NCBI RefSeq assembly: GCF_000189635.1
Contig: NW_002476437.1
Coordinates: forward strand, 132,005-196,004
DNA from: Tetrahymena thermophila SB210
Lineage: Eukaryota; Ciliophora; Oligohymenophorea; Hymenostomatida; Tetrahymenidae
Direction: 5' to 3'
DNA length: 64,000 nt
Part shown: piece after piece, positions 1 through 12,243 of the stretch
Layout of the letters: every line of letters begins with the position of its first letter
How positions within the stretch are numbered: the first letter of the stretch is position 1
Notes under the pieces: model-generated
Told to the model about the DNA's origin: nothing
Database searches by the model: none
Seen by the model: the letters and a program-made list of their open reading frames with translations, nothing else
Position numbers and translations under genes: made by a program

Positions 1-576
1 TACTGTAGCTGTAGCAATCGAAAAGAAAAATCCAATATATCCAAGGACAAATATAACAGGGCTTACGTTAGAGCAATTTTTATTTCTCATAATTTTCAAG
101 AAGGAATAATTATTACAACTCAGCATAGTGATATTTATTTCCAAATATGGAGAGAAAAATATCCACCAATAAAATGTAAAAAAAATATTGAGGTATTGAT
201 TTACAATTTAGAAAATCCGTTTGTTTTTTGAAAACCATAATTATTTCTTTTTTCTTAAATAAGTGTAAACACCAACGTAAATGTAGTAGAAGTACATACT
301 CAATTAAAATATTCCAAAAAAAAGTAAAGTTAACAAATCTTCTCCTTTATAATAAAGTAAATAAGTCCCTGTGGACAATTCATTGACTCTACCTATAAAT
401 TTTGCTTTTTCTTCTTTTAAAGCCTTTTTTTCTTGAGTAGAAAACAAGTATCCAGCTATTTAGTTAAAATATATAATGACGATAGCATAATAAATAATTT
501 TTGGAATCAAAAAGGATGGCTTATCCTCCATAATTTCTAAAATAGTGCTTAAGTATTCTCTAAACTACTTCTTCAT
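1..576 (-). CDS. polytopic membrane protein, 5' part only
   Basis: The frame starts at an ATG whose first base is 576 and stays open, with TAA/TAG as Gln, to the left window edge. That gives 192 N-terminal residues; the gene continues outside. It begins MKKQFREYLSTILEIMEDKP, followed by hydrophobic stretches at about residues 24-45, 82-106, 124-145 and 172-191. The short loops between them are charged or Cys-containing. The layout resembles the N-termini of the large multi-pass proteins that form big families in Tetrahymena, some of which carry PAS-like domains further on, but no diagnostic domain lies in the visible part and no function is assigned. The ATG is the first in frame after an AT-rich leader. 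No intron is needed in this stretch. Confidence 0.6.
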
Positions 577-1642
577 TATTTATATTTTTATTTGTATTTG
601 AATTTGATATAGCAATAACAGACTATCTTTATAGTAGCTCCCTATAATTAAGTTTTGTATCAGATAGGAAGCAAATTAAAATCAAGTTTTTTACTGCAAA
701 TTGTTTATACTAATCAATTATAATTATTAATTACTTGCTTTTTATTTAATAGCTATTACTTAACTTTATTAAGATTAAGATTTTTGATATTTAGTCTTAA
801 ATTAAATAATTAAAAATAATTTACTTTACAGTCAGTCCTTCGAAAAATACCATTTTTCTCATTTACACTTATGTATTTTTGATCATTTAAATCAAAATGT
901 TTCGTTAAATTTTAAAGGTTATTTTTATCAAATTTTTTACTTAATTTTAGCATAAATACTTCTTTTTTCAAGTAATTTTATTATTATATTACTAACCATA
1001 CATTTTTGAAATATTGAATGTAAAATTAAATTTTTATTTCAGGCTTAATATAATTTTTTTTTTAAAATGGAAACTTTCTTAAATTTAAGTAAAATGTAGA
1101 AACAAAAATTTAAATAGGTATATTTTCTCAAAATAAAACTTATTAAAATCTAAGTGTTTGATAAAATAAATATTTTAAACAAGATAACTTTTTAAAAATG
1201 AATGATTGATCAATAAATTATTATTTTAAAATTTAAATGAAATTAGATAAAATAAAATTAATTTAAATTTGCTTGATAATAAGGATAAATAAATATATTA
1301 TTTAAAAAATTTTTAATTCATTTATGTATGATTGATTATTTTATATTGAAAGCAAATATAAATAATTTAATTAATAATTAAAAGAAAAATAGTAATAGGT
1401 TTGATATTAAAATGGCTAGTTAATTAAAATTAGGTGAATTGTTTGTAGTTATATGAAGTACTTCATAATCTTTTTGTGTGAAAATTAAGTAAGATTTAGA
1501 TCATTTTTAGATGGCTTGAAATCTTATTAGATTTTAAAAGTTATTAGTAAATTAAAGCATTATATATTGTTGTATTTTAACAAAAGAAAGATAGAATTAG
1601 TTCTATTTTACTGTAAAATTTAAATAAAAGGTGTCAAAAAAA
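577..1642. other. intergenic, divergent promoter region
   Basis: About 1.07 kb of AT-rich DNA lies between two divergently oriented start codons, so it should hold both promoters. It is mostly A/T runs. I see no RNA gene, repeat or recognisable motif. Confidence 0.6.
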
Positions 1643-3022
1643 ATGGGATGCTGCCTTGAAGGAGTTATCAATAGTAAAAAAAAGAGCAGGGTATAACTTT
1701 AGTATAAAATAAATTAGGAATATAATGATACTTAAAAGAATAATAATTCGAAGATATAGAATTTGCAAAACTCACATCCATTTAAAGACGAGGACAATTA
1801 AGAAGTAGCTAATGCATCTATTTCTCGAAGATAGAGTAAGACGTCAAGTGTAATCGAAATTCAGAAAAAATAGGAAAGCACAGTATTAAAGGAATAAGGA
1901 AACAACTTTTTTAAGTAGAATAAATTTTTAGAAGCCATCAAGTGCTATTCTGCTGCTATTGTAATTATTTTTCATCAATAAATAAAAACTAATCAAAAAT
2001 TAAAATCCTCATTCATAAAAATAAAATATTTATTTTATTTTTATCACTCTTGTTAAAAAAATAGAGCCTGTTTCCTGACTCAGTTTACTACTCGAACAGA
2101 GCTTAGTGTTTTCGTTAACTCTCAAATTGGGCAGAAGTAATATTTTATGGTTATTTTAATTTTAAAAAAGCTAATTCATGCAAGAATTATTCGTGCATAA
2201 TTATCTTTAATAGGTTTTAAAAGATTCATGTGAAGCTATTAGATTGGATCATGAAAATTATAAGGCTTACAATTTGAAAGGAATGTCATAGGTTATGTTA
2301 TCAAAAGAAATGGATATAATGTCTGATTAATGGGAATTATTTAATGTATAAGGGATTAAAAGCATGTAAAAAGGTACAAAATCAAATATCAATTTGCTTA
2401 CACTTATTTATTTATTGTTGTTTCTCTCGAATTGATATTTTAAGCTACTTTTTTTTAAAATATCTAGCATTAGACCTCATAAATGAGATTAGGAAAAACT
2501 AAGATTTTTAGTTAATATCATCCATTCAGACTAATATATCAAAGGCTAATCAAATATTAAACCTTAAAAGAGCAGAAAAGTTGCAACGAAAGAAGAATAA
2601 ATCAAAAAATCTAATTAATAAATTGATTGAAAACGATAATTCTCTAATCATAGACAGGTCAGAAATAGAAAATTTTTTAGAAAGAAAATTCTAAAAAAAA
2701 GATTAAAGACCTCCAGATGCATTTACATGCATTTTTACTTTAGTAAATTATGGATAATATATAATTAATTTCTTATTATTAAATATTTATTGATTAGGAT
2801 TTAATGGTAAATCCAGTAATAACTAGTAGTGGGTTAAGTTATGAAAAATCTTTGCTAGAAGACCACGTAAAAGTTAATGGAGATGTAGATCCAACTACTA
2901 GAGCACAAATTAATTTTAAAAAGTGTATTGAAAATAAGGATTTAAAATCTGCTATTTAAGATTTCAAAAGTAAAAATATAGACTCAGAATTTAGTACTAA
3001 TTATCATTAAATAACTTTTTGA
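1643..3022 (+). CDS. STUB1-like: CHIP/STUB1-type E3 ubiquitin ligase (TPR + U-box)
   Basis: Five exons (1643-1960, 2065-2136, 2214-2373, 2468-2742, 2798-3022) join in phase into 349 residues ending at TGA. The start ATG opens MGCCLEGV. A TPR block at about residues 88-185 contains GNNFFKQNKFLEAIKCYSAA, VYYSNRAQCF and YKAYNLKGM. A charged helical linker follows. A C-terminal U-box at about 265-335 starts RPPDAFTC and contains DLMVNPVITSSGLSYEKSLL and DVDPTTR, closely matching the CHIP U-box. In known CHIP proteins the TPRs dock on the C-terminal EEVD of Hsp70/Hsp90 and the U-box recruits an E2, marking misfolded clients for degradation. It is longer than human CHIP (303 aa), mainly in the linker. 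A fast N-terminal MGCC could be a lipidation signal; that is inference. Exon joins were chosen by phase and by TPR continuity. Confidence 0.9.
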
Positions 3023-3739
3023 ATATCCTAAGATAGATTCTTGTTCAAAAAATAAAAATTTAAATTCAATAAAAAGAAATAAATAAATGAATAAATACTT
3101 ACTTTCACCATTTCAATTTTAAACAATTATATATATATTAAATTCAAATTATAATAAGCTAGCTATTTCTTGCATTAATTAATATTTACCTATTATTAAT
3201 TTTTAGTTATAAAATTAAAATAATAAATTATCTATATTTATATATTATTAATGTTTTTAAATATTAAAACTTCGTTTTTTACTTATTTCAATTTAAAAAT
3301 AGTTTATCATTAGAAAGCAAATTTAATAAATTAAGAAAATTTCAATTATACACCTTATATTTTCTTATTTTAATATGATTTTAATAATATTATAAGTAAT
3401 ATATTTTTAACATATCTTTTCAGCCTAGGACAAATGGGAAAAGACGAGAGTTTGCTAATTCATGAGGTTTTATGGTTTCTAAACTTAATTTTATTTATTT
3501 TTTTTATGCTGTAATTAATTAGATATTTAGTCAATGATAATATTTGCTTTTAAGTTTTTCCCGTAAAAATTTGATAAAAATAGTACTTAATTATTAGCAG
3601 ATTAATAATTTATTATGGTTAAATTTTATTTTGGATGATGTTTACTGAAAAAAAAAACCAAATATTTATACAAATTAAATTAGAGATAATAAAAAACACA
3701 TATTTCAAGTGATAGGCAATTTATTTAACCACAGATTTT
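3023..3739. other. intergenic between convergent genes
   Basis: The 3' ends of the U-box gene and the prenyltransferase gene face each other here. The stretch is AT-rich apart from a small G-richer island near 3420-3475 that does not extend into a convincing frame. Confidence 0.6.
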
Positions 3740-5002
3740 TCAATTTAATCTGATGTTTCTAATAAGTAATGAGAAATTTATTTCTCCTTGACATTAAAAT
3801 TTGTTTAGCAAAACTAATCCAAGAATGCTAAAGTGGGTGTGGACTGGACAAAATTCTAATTCTAAGGGAGATTTCTTAAATCCTCCTTTTCCATTTTCAC
3901 ATAATTTTAAGAATCTTAGAATATTTTAAGAAGCTATAAATTGCTTATAGCCTAATATTTAAAGACTGGCTCCTATCCATATGGTATAACAACTATCAGG
4001 GAATTTACAAACTCTACCTTGAAAACCCACAATATCTAGGATCTATTAATTTTATTTATTAGATTATTAGCATTCTTCTTCATTTTCGTTTATCATTTCT
4101 TGCTATTTATCATTTTGTATTTTTTAATTCTATTCTTGCAATTTCTTTTATTCGTTATACTCTGCTTCTGATATAATTTCAACTTAAATTTATTATGCTT
4201 CTTCCAATGAAGCTTTACTTTCCCTTAATAACTATTATCTAGATACTAACCAATGGATTAATTTAGTTTTATTTGGAATTAACTGCAGCTTATTTAAAAT
4301 ACTTAATGCAGCTATAGCACAAAATGTGGAACCACCATGACTTTCCATATTTGGGTTCAATCCAAATCCACCTTGCTCATGGTTATAGCATGAAAGAATA
4401 TATTAAGTCATTTATTCTTTGTTGCACCAAGTAAAATCTTAAAGCAATTAAGAAACAACTAGTGAAGAATATGTGTACCTTAAGTCACTTTCCTAAGAAT
4501 CATCACATGATCTCATTTAACCATTCGAATTCTATAAACGTTTTAGAGTGGCAAGAATATGTGGGCGACTTACAAGATGAAGATTATCTCCTAATATTTT
4601 AAGACAAGAAAGTGCACATTAGGTGAAAACGATTGTCTGTATATCTTGATAGATTTCTTATTCTTCTACTTCCTTTTCTTCAGCCTTCTCATTCAAATAT
4701 TCTGTATGGTATCCAAAGCATTCACTTCCTCTAAATCCTCCTATTAAAGTATTTGTTTGTTTTGTCCTTTTAATAATTTGTTAACGGTATATCCAAGTGA
4801 TAATTTTTTGCTTTTATTCAAGAGTTAATACTACATCAATCTTATCAAGAGCATCAAGTGAATTAAGTATAAAGTATACAACATATATTCTTTAACCATC
4901 AAGTGATGTGAGCTTAACTCCATCACCAAGCAAAATCATCTTTTACAATGCGATGTGGGCTTGAATATTAAACTCAGGATTTAAAATATCTTGTATTTCC
5001 AT
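3740..5002 (-). CDS. PGGT1B-like: protein geranylgeranyltransferase type I, beta subunit
   Basis: An uninterrupted frame of 420 residues, without introns, ends at TGA. It carries the prenyltransferase alpha/alpha-barrel repeats, for example YNHEQGGFGLNPNMESHGGS near residue 210-230 and GFQGRVCKFPDSCYTIWIGA near 326-345. The expected zinc ligands are visible: Asp336 and Cys338 in PDSCY, and His388, 52 residues after Asp336, the same spacing as in the human type I enzyme. The family attaches geranylgeranyl from GGPP to the Cys of C-terminal CaaX proteins, as a heterodimer with the alpha subunit. A Gln/Glu-rich insert of about 45 residues (roughly 265-310) interrupts the barrel and is probably a surface loop. 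The closest alternative is the farnesyltransferase beta subunit, which is also zinc-dependent; I favour type I from the overall repeats but the choice is not certain. Confidence 0.85.
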
Positions 5003-5592
5003 TTTTTTATTTATAAAAGGTAAATATAATTTTTATAATATTTTGATTATTTATGTTTTTTAATACTTTATTTATGAAATAATCTGATAACTAATAAATA
5101 AATAGATATAAAAGTTGATATTATATTTCGAATTCAAAAGATATAATAAATTTTGGATAAGAATATTATCATTCAATAGTTTTTTATAAATTTATTAATC
5201 TTTGTATTATAACTAATAGTGATAACATCCAAATTAATTACTTTGATAAAATTTTCTTTTAATTAATCAATAATCTTAATCATTAACTTAACAAATAAAT
5301 AAATATCAAAAACAAACATAATCAGTTCAATTAATAAAGATATATTTTTACTATATTGATTGATTGAATAATAAATACTACTATTATACATCTATCTTTC
5401 TTTTTATCTAAAAATACATACAATATAAACTATTCATTATATAGCAAAAATTAATAGGGAAGCAATTAAAAATGGGAAATGTAATTTGAATTAAAAATAA
5501 ATAGCTCATTTTTTATATCTATATATTCAATTGCATAAGTTGCATTTTTATTAATATTTAAAATTAAGATTGTAACAACGTTTAGAAATAGT
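5003..5592. other. intergenic, divergent promoter region
   Basis: AT-rich spacer of about 590 bp between the start of the prenyltransferase gene and the start of the small membrane protein. I see no further feature in it. Confidence 0.6.
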
Positions 5593-5960
5593 ATGGTTGA
5601 CTTTTCATCAGCTGCAAGACATTAACAAAAATTTTTATCTTAGAAGGTAACTATTTATTTAATGATTGGGTTTAAGTTTTAAAATAAACAATATATTTAT
5701 TTATAAAAAAGCATCAAAAGACTAATAGATTAATTATGACATACTTCTATAGCACAATAGTTGTGGCAGGGTTAGTAAAATAAATTTTTAAATAAATAAT
5801 TCAAGAAATGATTAACAAATTATATAAGTAATACTAAATAGGGTACGAAGAAAAAAAAGTATAAAGAAATTATCATAGTTTGAAAGACTTGATTGAAAAA
5901 GATAAATTTTCCTTAACATACGACCTTAGTAAAGAAGAGTTAGAAAGAATAAATTATTGA
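5593..5960 (+). CDS. small single-pass membrane protein, 82 aa
   Basis: Three small exons (5593-5646, 5712-5774, 5829-5960) join in phase to 82 residues. It begins MVDFSSAARHQQKFLSQK and has one hydrophobic helix around MTYFYSTIVVAGLQY (residues 27-41). A charged C-terminal half follows, with YEEKKVQRNYHSLKDLIEKD and ending EELERINY before TGA. Size and shape fit a small subunit or assembly factor of an organellar membrane complex, but I do not recognise the family. The first two splice sites are clear (AAG/GTAACT and AAAAAG/CAT). The third acceptor was chosen because it is the only nearby AG that keeps the C-terminal frame open. Confidence 0.6.
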
Positions 5961-7136
5961 TTGGTGTTTTTAGTATTTGATATATAATTAATTGCATTTC
6001 TACTGTTTGTCAAGATTTTTGTATAAGGATCTAATTTATATCTTTGTGTCTGAATTAAAATCTAGAAAATATTTGCAAATTTCTATTTAATTAAGCTTTT
6101 TCAAAAATTAAAAATGAATATTTCTACTTTCATTCATTTAAAATAGTTAATTACACTCATTTTGAATAAGAAAAAATATTTTTAAAATAGAAAAAAAAGA
6201 TTTAGTAAAAATTAGCAATTCTGAATAACTTTGTTAATAACCAAATTAATTTTTATTAAATGTTATCTATTCTCTTTAAAAAAATCTATGAATGAATAGT
6301 TTTATTTTTCAATTTCATTTTTCAGTGATTAAACGATTAAGTACTTAATTTTATCTCTCCTCTTACAAATTTAATTGTAAAAAATTATACTAAACTCAAA
6401 AGCACATACAAATAAATGTAAAAATATTTAAATATTTTTTAACATTAATATTTTAAAGTAAACATTTTTTTTAATTTAATTAATTATATGTATTTAAAAA
6501 GCAGATTATATGATAAATAGCTGAGGTTCTCATACGTTAAATATATTAGATTGTTTTAAAAACCTTATTTGATTAAAAAGTTATTGATTGATAGTTTTAA
6601 AAATATTTAAGTGTTATATTTATAATAAATAGAATATTATTTATTTTCTTGCTTTTTAATTTACTTTGAAGATATGAAATTTTATTATATTTGTTAAGAT
6701 TTTTATGCTTATTAAATTAAATTCTATCTAAATTATACTCTATTCCATTCTATTACATATTTTGCTATATAATTAATAAACAAAATTTGATTTTGATCAC
6801 GCCAGAAATATGTATCAGTGATTAGATAGATAGATCCATTCACTCATCTATTTCAATCAATATGATTACATTGATCTTTTCACTTTTTCTATCCTATTAT
6901 AATTTGAGTTGAAAATTCAAAAAAATTAAAGAAGTTAATTATATGAAGAAAATCTAAGTTAGAAAGATAGTTAATCAATTTTTTAGTGAATAAGATATTA
7001 ATTAATTGAGAGTATTTATTTATTCATTTATTTATTCACTCATTAAATCAAAATTTTAATTAAATATTGATATAAAAATTGAATTATTTCTTCAAAAAGG
7101 TATTAAAGAAAAGATTGACAAAACATAAATAAATAA
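5961..7136. other. intergenic, AT-rich
   Basis: About 1.2 kb with short tetranucleotide-like tracts (TTTATTCA/TTTATTTA near 7005-7045). It contains the promoter of the ITFG1-type gene. No other feature seen. Confidence 0.6.
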
Positions 7137-9858
7137 ATGATCAAAATTCATAAGGTGCTGAGCATAGCTTTAGTTATCTCAGTTATATTTTCTGGGGTAT
7201 TAGCTTTAAAAAATGCTAATGACTTTAAGAGCAGCCTCTTTAAATTTAATTCGATACCCAGTGGTACTATATTTTTAGGATATTATGTTATTTTTTCATC
7301 ATAACAAAACGATAGATAACATTCCGAAAAAATCTACATTCATTAAAAACAGTTATTGATCACTACTTTTAAAATAAAAAGGTGTTTATGAAATTGAAAT
7401 AGGAGATTATTTTACTAATAGGATATTAATGGCATATGGAGATTACAATGGCGATAAATAGTAAAAAATATTTTTTAAATATTCAAAAACAATAAAATAA
7501 TACAGTATTGATACTTTTTATTGTTTTCAAAGCAAATAAATACATTAAAAACAGTACTTATATCATTATAATATTATTAATTAAATAGTACTGATATGAT
7601 TACTGTGACATCTTTGCAAAATCCAGGTTCATCATAAACAATTTCAGTTAATTTATGGTCAACTCAAGATGGTAAATCTATAAAAAATTTATTCAAAACA
7701 TGATAATTAATTTTATCTATTTTTAAAAATTAAATTTTTATATATTATAGGTCGTTTCGTAGAATATGATCTTCCTGTTCCTAAATGCAAGGGTGCTATT
7801 AAAAATATTATTCCAGGTAAACTTACATATTTCAAAATACTATAATTTCTATTAATTTACTAGAATATCATTTCAATAAACTGATTTTTGTCTATTAAAT
7901 AAACAGGTGATATCAATTTTGATGGTTAACTTGATATGGTTGTTGTAACTGCATAAGGTAACGGATAATTTTGCTTGGATTTCTTTAAATAAAATAACTG
8001 CATGATGTCTGGCTGTCCCTTTGAAAGTTTAGATTTTTCTGCAACATTCAATCCAATATAAATGAAGTCTTAACCTATAGCTGGTGACTTTACAGGTTAA
8101 CATTTTTTCTAACTAATGATATACAACTCCTTAACTCAAAAAAGAGAGATTTTTGAATTCTAGCCAGATAGGATGTACGATTGATTTGTTTTTAACTTTT
8201 ATCAAATTCAAAAATTAAAAAAAATATTTTAGTGTCAACGTTCACTTCTTAGATTTATATTCTAAAGACGATAATTGCCAAGATTATCCTAATTAATTTG
8301 ATTTCTCAGTGCCACATTTTAGCTCTGTTGTAGATTTTAATGGTGACTGTAGAGCAGATTTAGTTATTTAAACTCAACAAGGAATTGAATTTTGGGCAAA
8401 GGATGATAATAAAAATTTTTGCTTGGTCGCTATTTAACAAATGAAAAGAGCAGGAGCATCTATTGTTTCTTTTACTTTCGCTGATGTTAGTAAGAATTTG
8501 ATGATATCATATTGTTTAGCTTAAAAATGTTTATTTATTTAATAGATTTCGATGGAAGTATTGATATGGTAGCTCTCGTTTAAGATAATGGGTATAGAAT
8601 TGTAACTATGTACAACAAGTTTAGAGTATCTGCTTCTAATTTATGTTCAAAGTTTAAATAATACCCATATGAGTTGATATCTTCTCCAAGTTCAGTAAAA
8701 TAACTTTAAGCAAAGAAACAAATTCTTTAATAAATATTTTTAATGCATAATAGTATGTTTAATATTAAGATGAAACAATAGACGTTTATTCTAACAACCA
8801 AGGTTATTTACCTGTCTAAATAAGAATGGGAGACATTAACTGGGATGGACAACCCGATATTATTATAACAACTAACACTGCTGGTGCAAATTATGGCTAA
8901 CCTATCATTCTAACTAACAGTGATTGTAATGATAGCGATTGTGCAAATTTAAGTGTTTCTAATAAGAGATAGTTCTTGCCTTCTACTAGCTCAAATTTCA
9001 ATTCATTATACAAAACTTAGGCTATAAACATAGCATTCTTCGATATCAACGAAGATGGTAAGTTAGACTTTATGGTTAATACCTTTGAAAATGGTATGTA
9101 TAGTATTAGATGCTTCTTCAACTATATTTAAAATGATGCCTTCTTCTTAAAGGCCTTAGGTAAATCTATTTCATTATTTTAATAGAAAACTTATTTTTTG
9201 TTTTAAATTCAAAGGCTTAAATGGTTAATGCACCACATCTTCATGTTAAAGTAGTGTCTATTATGGTGCTTCTTACCAATGTAAGGTTACTACACTTGAT
9301 ACTCAATATAAAACTGCCACAGGTAAAAAGATTTATTAGTTTTAACATAGTCTAAATAGAATAAAATATTTTAATTATTAGGTGCTTAACTCACATAATC
9401 TGCAAATGGTGCATTGTAGCTTCCTTTTGTTATTTTAGGTTTATCAAGAACCAACAATTATATCGAAAACTTTTCAGTAGGTCTCTCTTAACCAGATGTA
9501 ATTAAACTTTAATATAAATATTCAAAGTTTTTAATAATTTAATTAAACAATTAAAGGCTGATACCTCTACAAGATCTTGGACTCCTATCATTCCTAACTC
9601 TCAATTGATTATTTTCCCTTATACCTTAGATCCTTCAAAGTAATATATAAATTGAAAGCATAGTGTTTTTATTAATTTTAAAAATTAAATAGGTGGGAAA
9701 TCAGTATCTTTGTTTAACCAAACGACGCTTTAATTATTGTTATTATAGTAACCGTCATAATATTGGCTATATTAGGTTCTATTATTATTTATTACCGTCG
9801 TCAAGAAATTAACCAAGATACCCAAAACCAAGAAGAATTCTTAAAGATGATTAGATGA
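7137..9858 (+). CDS. ITFG1-like: LINKIN/ITFG1-type FG-GAP surface protein (TIP homologue)
   Basis: Twelve exons (7137-7263, 7382-7460, 7589-7671, 7751-7816, 7907-8174, 8233-8489, 8546-8694, 8754-9159, 9215-9322, 9382-9497, 9557-9639, 9693-9858) join in consistent phases to 635 residues. Residues 1-23 form a signal peptide (MIKIHKVLSIALVISVIFSG). FG-GAP/beta-propeller repeats with DxDG-type calcium loops follow: YGDYNGDKYTDMITV, GDINFDGQLDMVVV, VDFNGDCRADLVIQ, FADVNFDGSIDMVAL, GDINWDGQPDIIITT and FFDINEDGKLDFMV. Near the end come SWTPIIPNSQLIIFPY and WEISIFVQP, then a transmembrane helix (about 590-612) and a short basic tail. Order, length (human 612 aa) and the C-terminal signature all match ITFG1. 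Family members are type I surface proteins of the integrin-alpha-like propeller class, implicated in adhesion. The ciliate's ligand is unknown. Confidence 0.92.
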
Positions 9859-10473
9859 AAAGCAAGACATAAATTAATCAATCAATCAATACTTGTAGAA
9901 TTATAAAACAATTAAATCAATTGCATATAAAATTAAGATATTTATAAATTCTTAATAATTAATTTCTTTCTAAATTTTATTAAATCTTAACAATCAATCA
10001 TGTATGTATTTTTATATTCTCTTAATTTGTAAATTATTTTTTCTTTACTTAACTAATTAATTTTCATATTTATATCCAAAATTTCAAATATTTTTGATAA
10101 AAATAAATATATTAAGTTTGTTATTAATAGTTTTTATTTTCATCTTTACTCTAAATCCATCCAAATAGAATTTAAAAAAATATAAAATACGATTTTAAAT
10201 TAATTATATTTTTATTTAGTTTTCAAAATTATATTTTTCTAAAATACATTTATTTATTTTTAATGAAAATAATTTTATTTAAATACTCAAATAAATATCT
10301 AAAAAGCTATCTAAATTTAGTATAAAATTATTTTTAATTATTTAAAACAATAATTATGAATGATAGATAGATACCATTACTTATTAAATTATATATATAA
10401 ATTGACATCTATGTTTTATATTCTAGATTAGATGAAAGAATTAAAATAATAAATAAGTTTTATTTAGTTATTT
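9859..10473. other. intergenic between convergent genes
   Basis: AT-rich 3' flanks of the ITFG1-type gene and PEX19. A short AATC tandem tract lies near 9875-9890. Nothing else seen. Confidence 0.6.
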
Positions 10474-11364
10474 TCAAAAAATATTGCAGTCCTAAGGATC
10501 TCCTCCCATCATGTTTGGCATACCTTGAAATCCAGGTTGTTATTATTGTTATTGTTATGGTTATGGTTATGTGAATGCTGCAAAAGGAGACTCGCCTCCA
10601 AATGCATTAATCAAAGGCTCAGGAGGTTATCCATATTCTTGCATTTCTTCAAACTTTGCAATCATTTTATCTTTATTATTAGGTTCTTTTTATACTATCT
10701 CTAAGATTTCGTCAATGCATTTTTATTGCTTTTAATATCTTTCTTTATCTTCAGCGGTTAGCTTATCTTTATTTTATTCTAAATACTCTTTGTACTTCTT
10801 TTGAGAATCTACTAATGGTTCCTCCAAAATATCCTTATCCATAAATTCTTGGAGCAAATGATTTGCAAGGGCATCATACTCGGGATTGTCTTCGAAATTT
10901 TTAAACATATCTCCAAATTGATTTTAAAATGCGTTAAAATCAGGCATCTAACCACCTTAAAAGTCATTTCCTTACTAATTCTATGCATTACCTGGTTATT
11001 GACCTTCTCCTGGTACATTCAAATTCATTCCCTAAAACATTTATCCTAACATTTAATTCATAAATTGCATTCCTTTTCCTCCATCTTCACCCATTTCTTT
11101 CATAAATTATTCGTATTCTTGTTTCATATTGGGATCGATATCATCTTCACCTATTTTACATAATTTTTATTTTTGCATTTTTGATTTATCACTATTTAAA
11201 TAATTACCTTATTAACTTCTTTCGTCTTGAGTAATATTTAATGGATCATCATCTCCCTCATCTAAAGCAGCATCTAAATCATCTATTTAAGCTTCTTTCT
11301 TTTCGCTGGCTTCAGTGGTGGGTTTGTTTTGGACTTCCTTAATTTCTTCTTTCTAATCACTCAT
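10474..11364 (-). CDS. PEX19: PEX19, peroxisomal membrane protein receptor, with CaaX box
   Basis: Two exons (11208-11364 and 10474-11150 on the minus strand) give 277 residues. The N-terminus MSDQKEEIKEVQNKP is acidic and includes DDLDAALDEGDDD, like the PEX3-binding N-terminus of PEX19. A Met/Gly/Gln-rich middle follows. The folded C-terminal domain includes ANHLLQEFMDKDILEEPLVD, YKEYLEQNK and MIAKFEEMQEYGQPPEPLI, the hallmark PEX19 helices that bind peroxisomal membrane protein targeting signals. The last four residues, CNIF, form a CaaX prenylation site (Cys274), as in yeast and human PEX19, which are farnesylated. Phe at the last position is acceptable to farnesyl- and geranylgeranyltransferases. 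A Q-rich stretch precedes the CaaX box. PEX19 captures new membrane proteins in the cytosol and delivers them to PEX3 on peroxisomes. Confidence 0.92.
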
Positions 11365-12243
11365 TTTTTTTTTTAATACTAATTTTATACTATTTATTTC
11401 TTTCTTTTCTTTTTTGCTCTTATCAAAAAACAAATAATATATCTTTGATATTTAACTATATAAACTCTTTATATTATTATTAATCGAGAAAAGCTTAATA
11501 CATCATTAACTTAAAAATTAAGCGAACTTAAATTCGTAATAGGTGTACTAATGAGATAGTTTATTTGTTAAAAGCTCATAAATTTAATTCAATTTTTTCG
11601 TAAATTACGCCATTTAAAAAAGTAAAGATTCTAAAGTATAAAAGTAAAATCAATTACCATTTAACACACATAATTGATTGATTTTTAAAATTATTAGAAT
11701 AAAATAATGTGCCAATTTATTAATTTCTTTTAGAATATAGTATGGAACTTTCAGATTAATTTTGAAAAATTTCTATTATTTTAATTTGATTAAATTCAAA
11801 AAATATTAATAAATTCTATTAAAAAATTATTTAAAAGTATTTGTTTGCTTTATTTGTTATAAGGAATAGAAAAATAAAAACCATATAAAATCTACTTTCT
11901 ATATCTTGCTTGTTAGGTTTTGTAAATCTATTTCAAATTTGTAAAAAAATATTATTTTTAATTGTTGATTGAGCTAATTTTGATAAAAAATTATTGTTAA
12001 AAAATAATTAATTTAACATATTTTAAGTATTTTAAATTCTGAAATATAAAAATTTCAAATAAATTTAGATGATAAATACCACCACTCTATTTAATTACTA
12101 GTCATCAAGAAAAATATTAGATCAATAGTAAAAAAAATATAGTTTTGTAAAAAAAATTAATCAATAACTTCAACCAATATAAATTTAGATAGAATAAAGC
12201 TTACAATTCACCATACTCAAAAAAAGGATTATAATAATAAAAG
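11365..12243. other. intergenic, divergent promoter region
   Basis: About 880 bp of AT-rich DNA between the starts of PEX19 and the sorting nexin gene. Nothing else identified. Confidence 0.6.

Noticed and set aside
10812-11049. Small frames on both strands within PEX19
   Set aside because: Both overlap the clear PEX19 frame, which has recognisable domains and a CaaX end.
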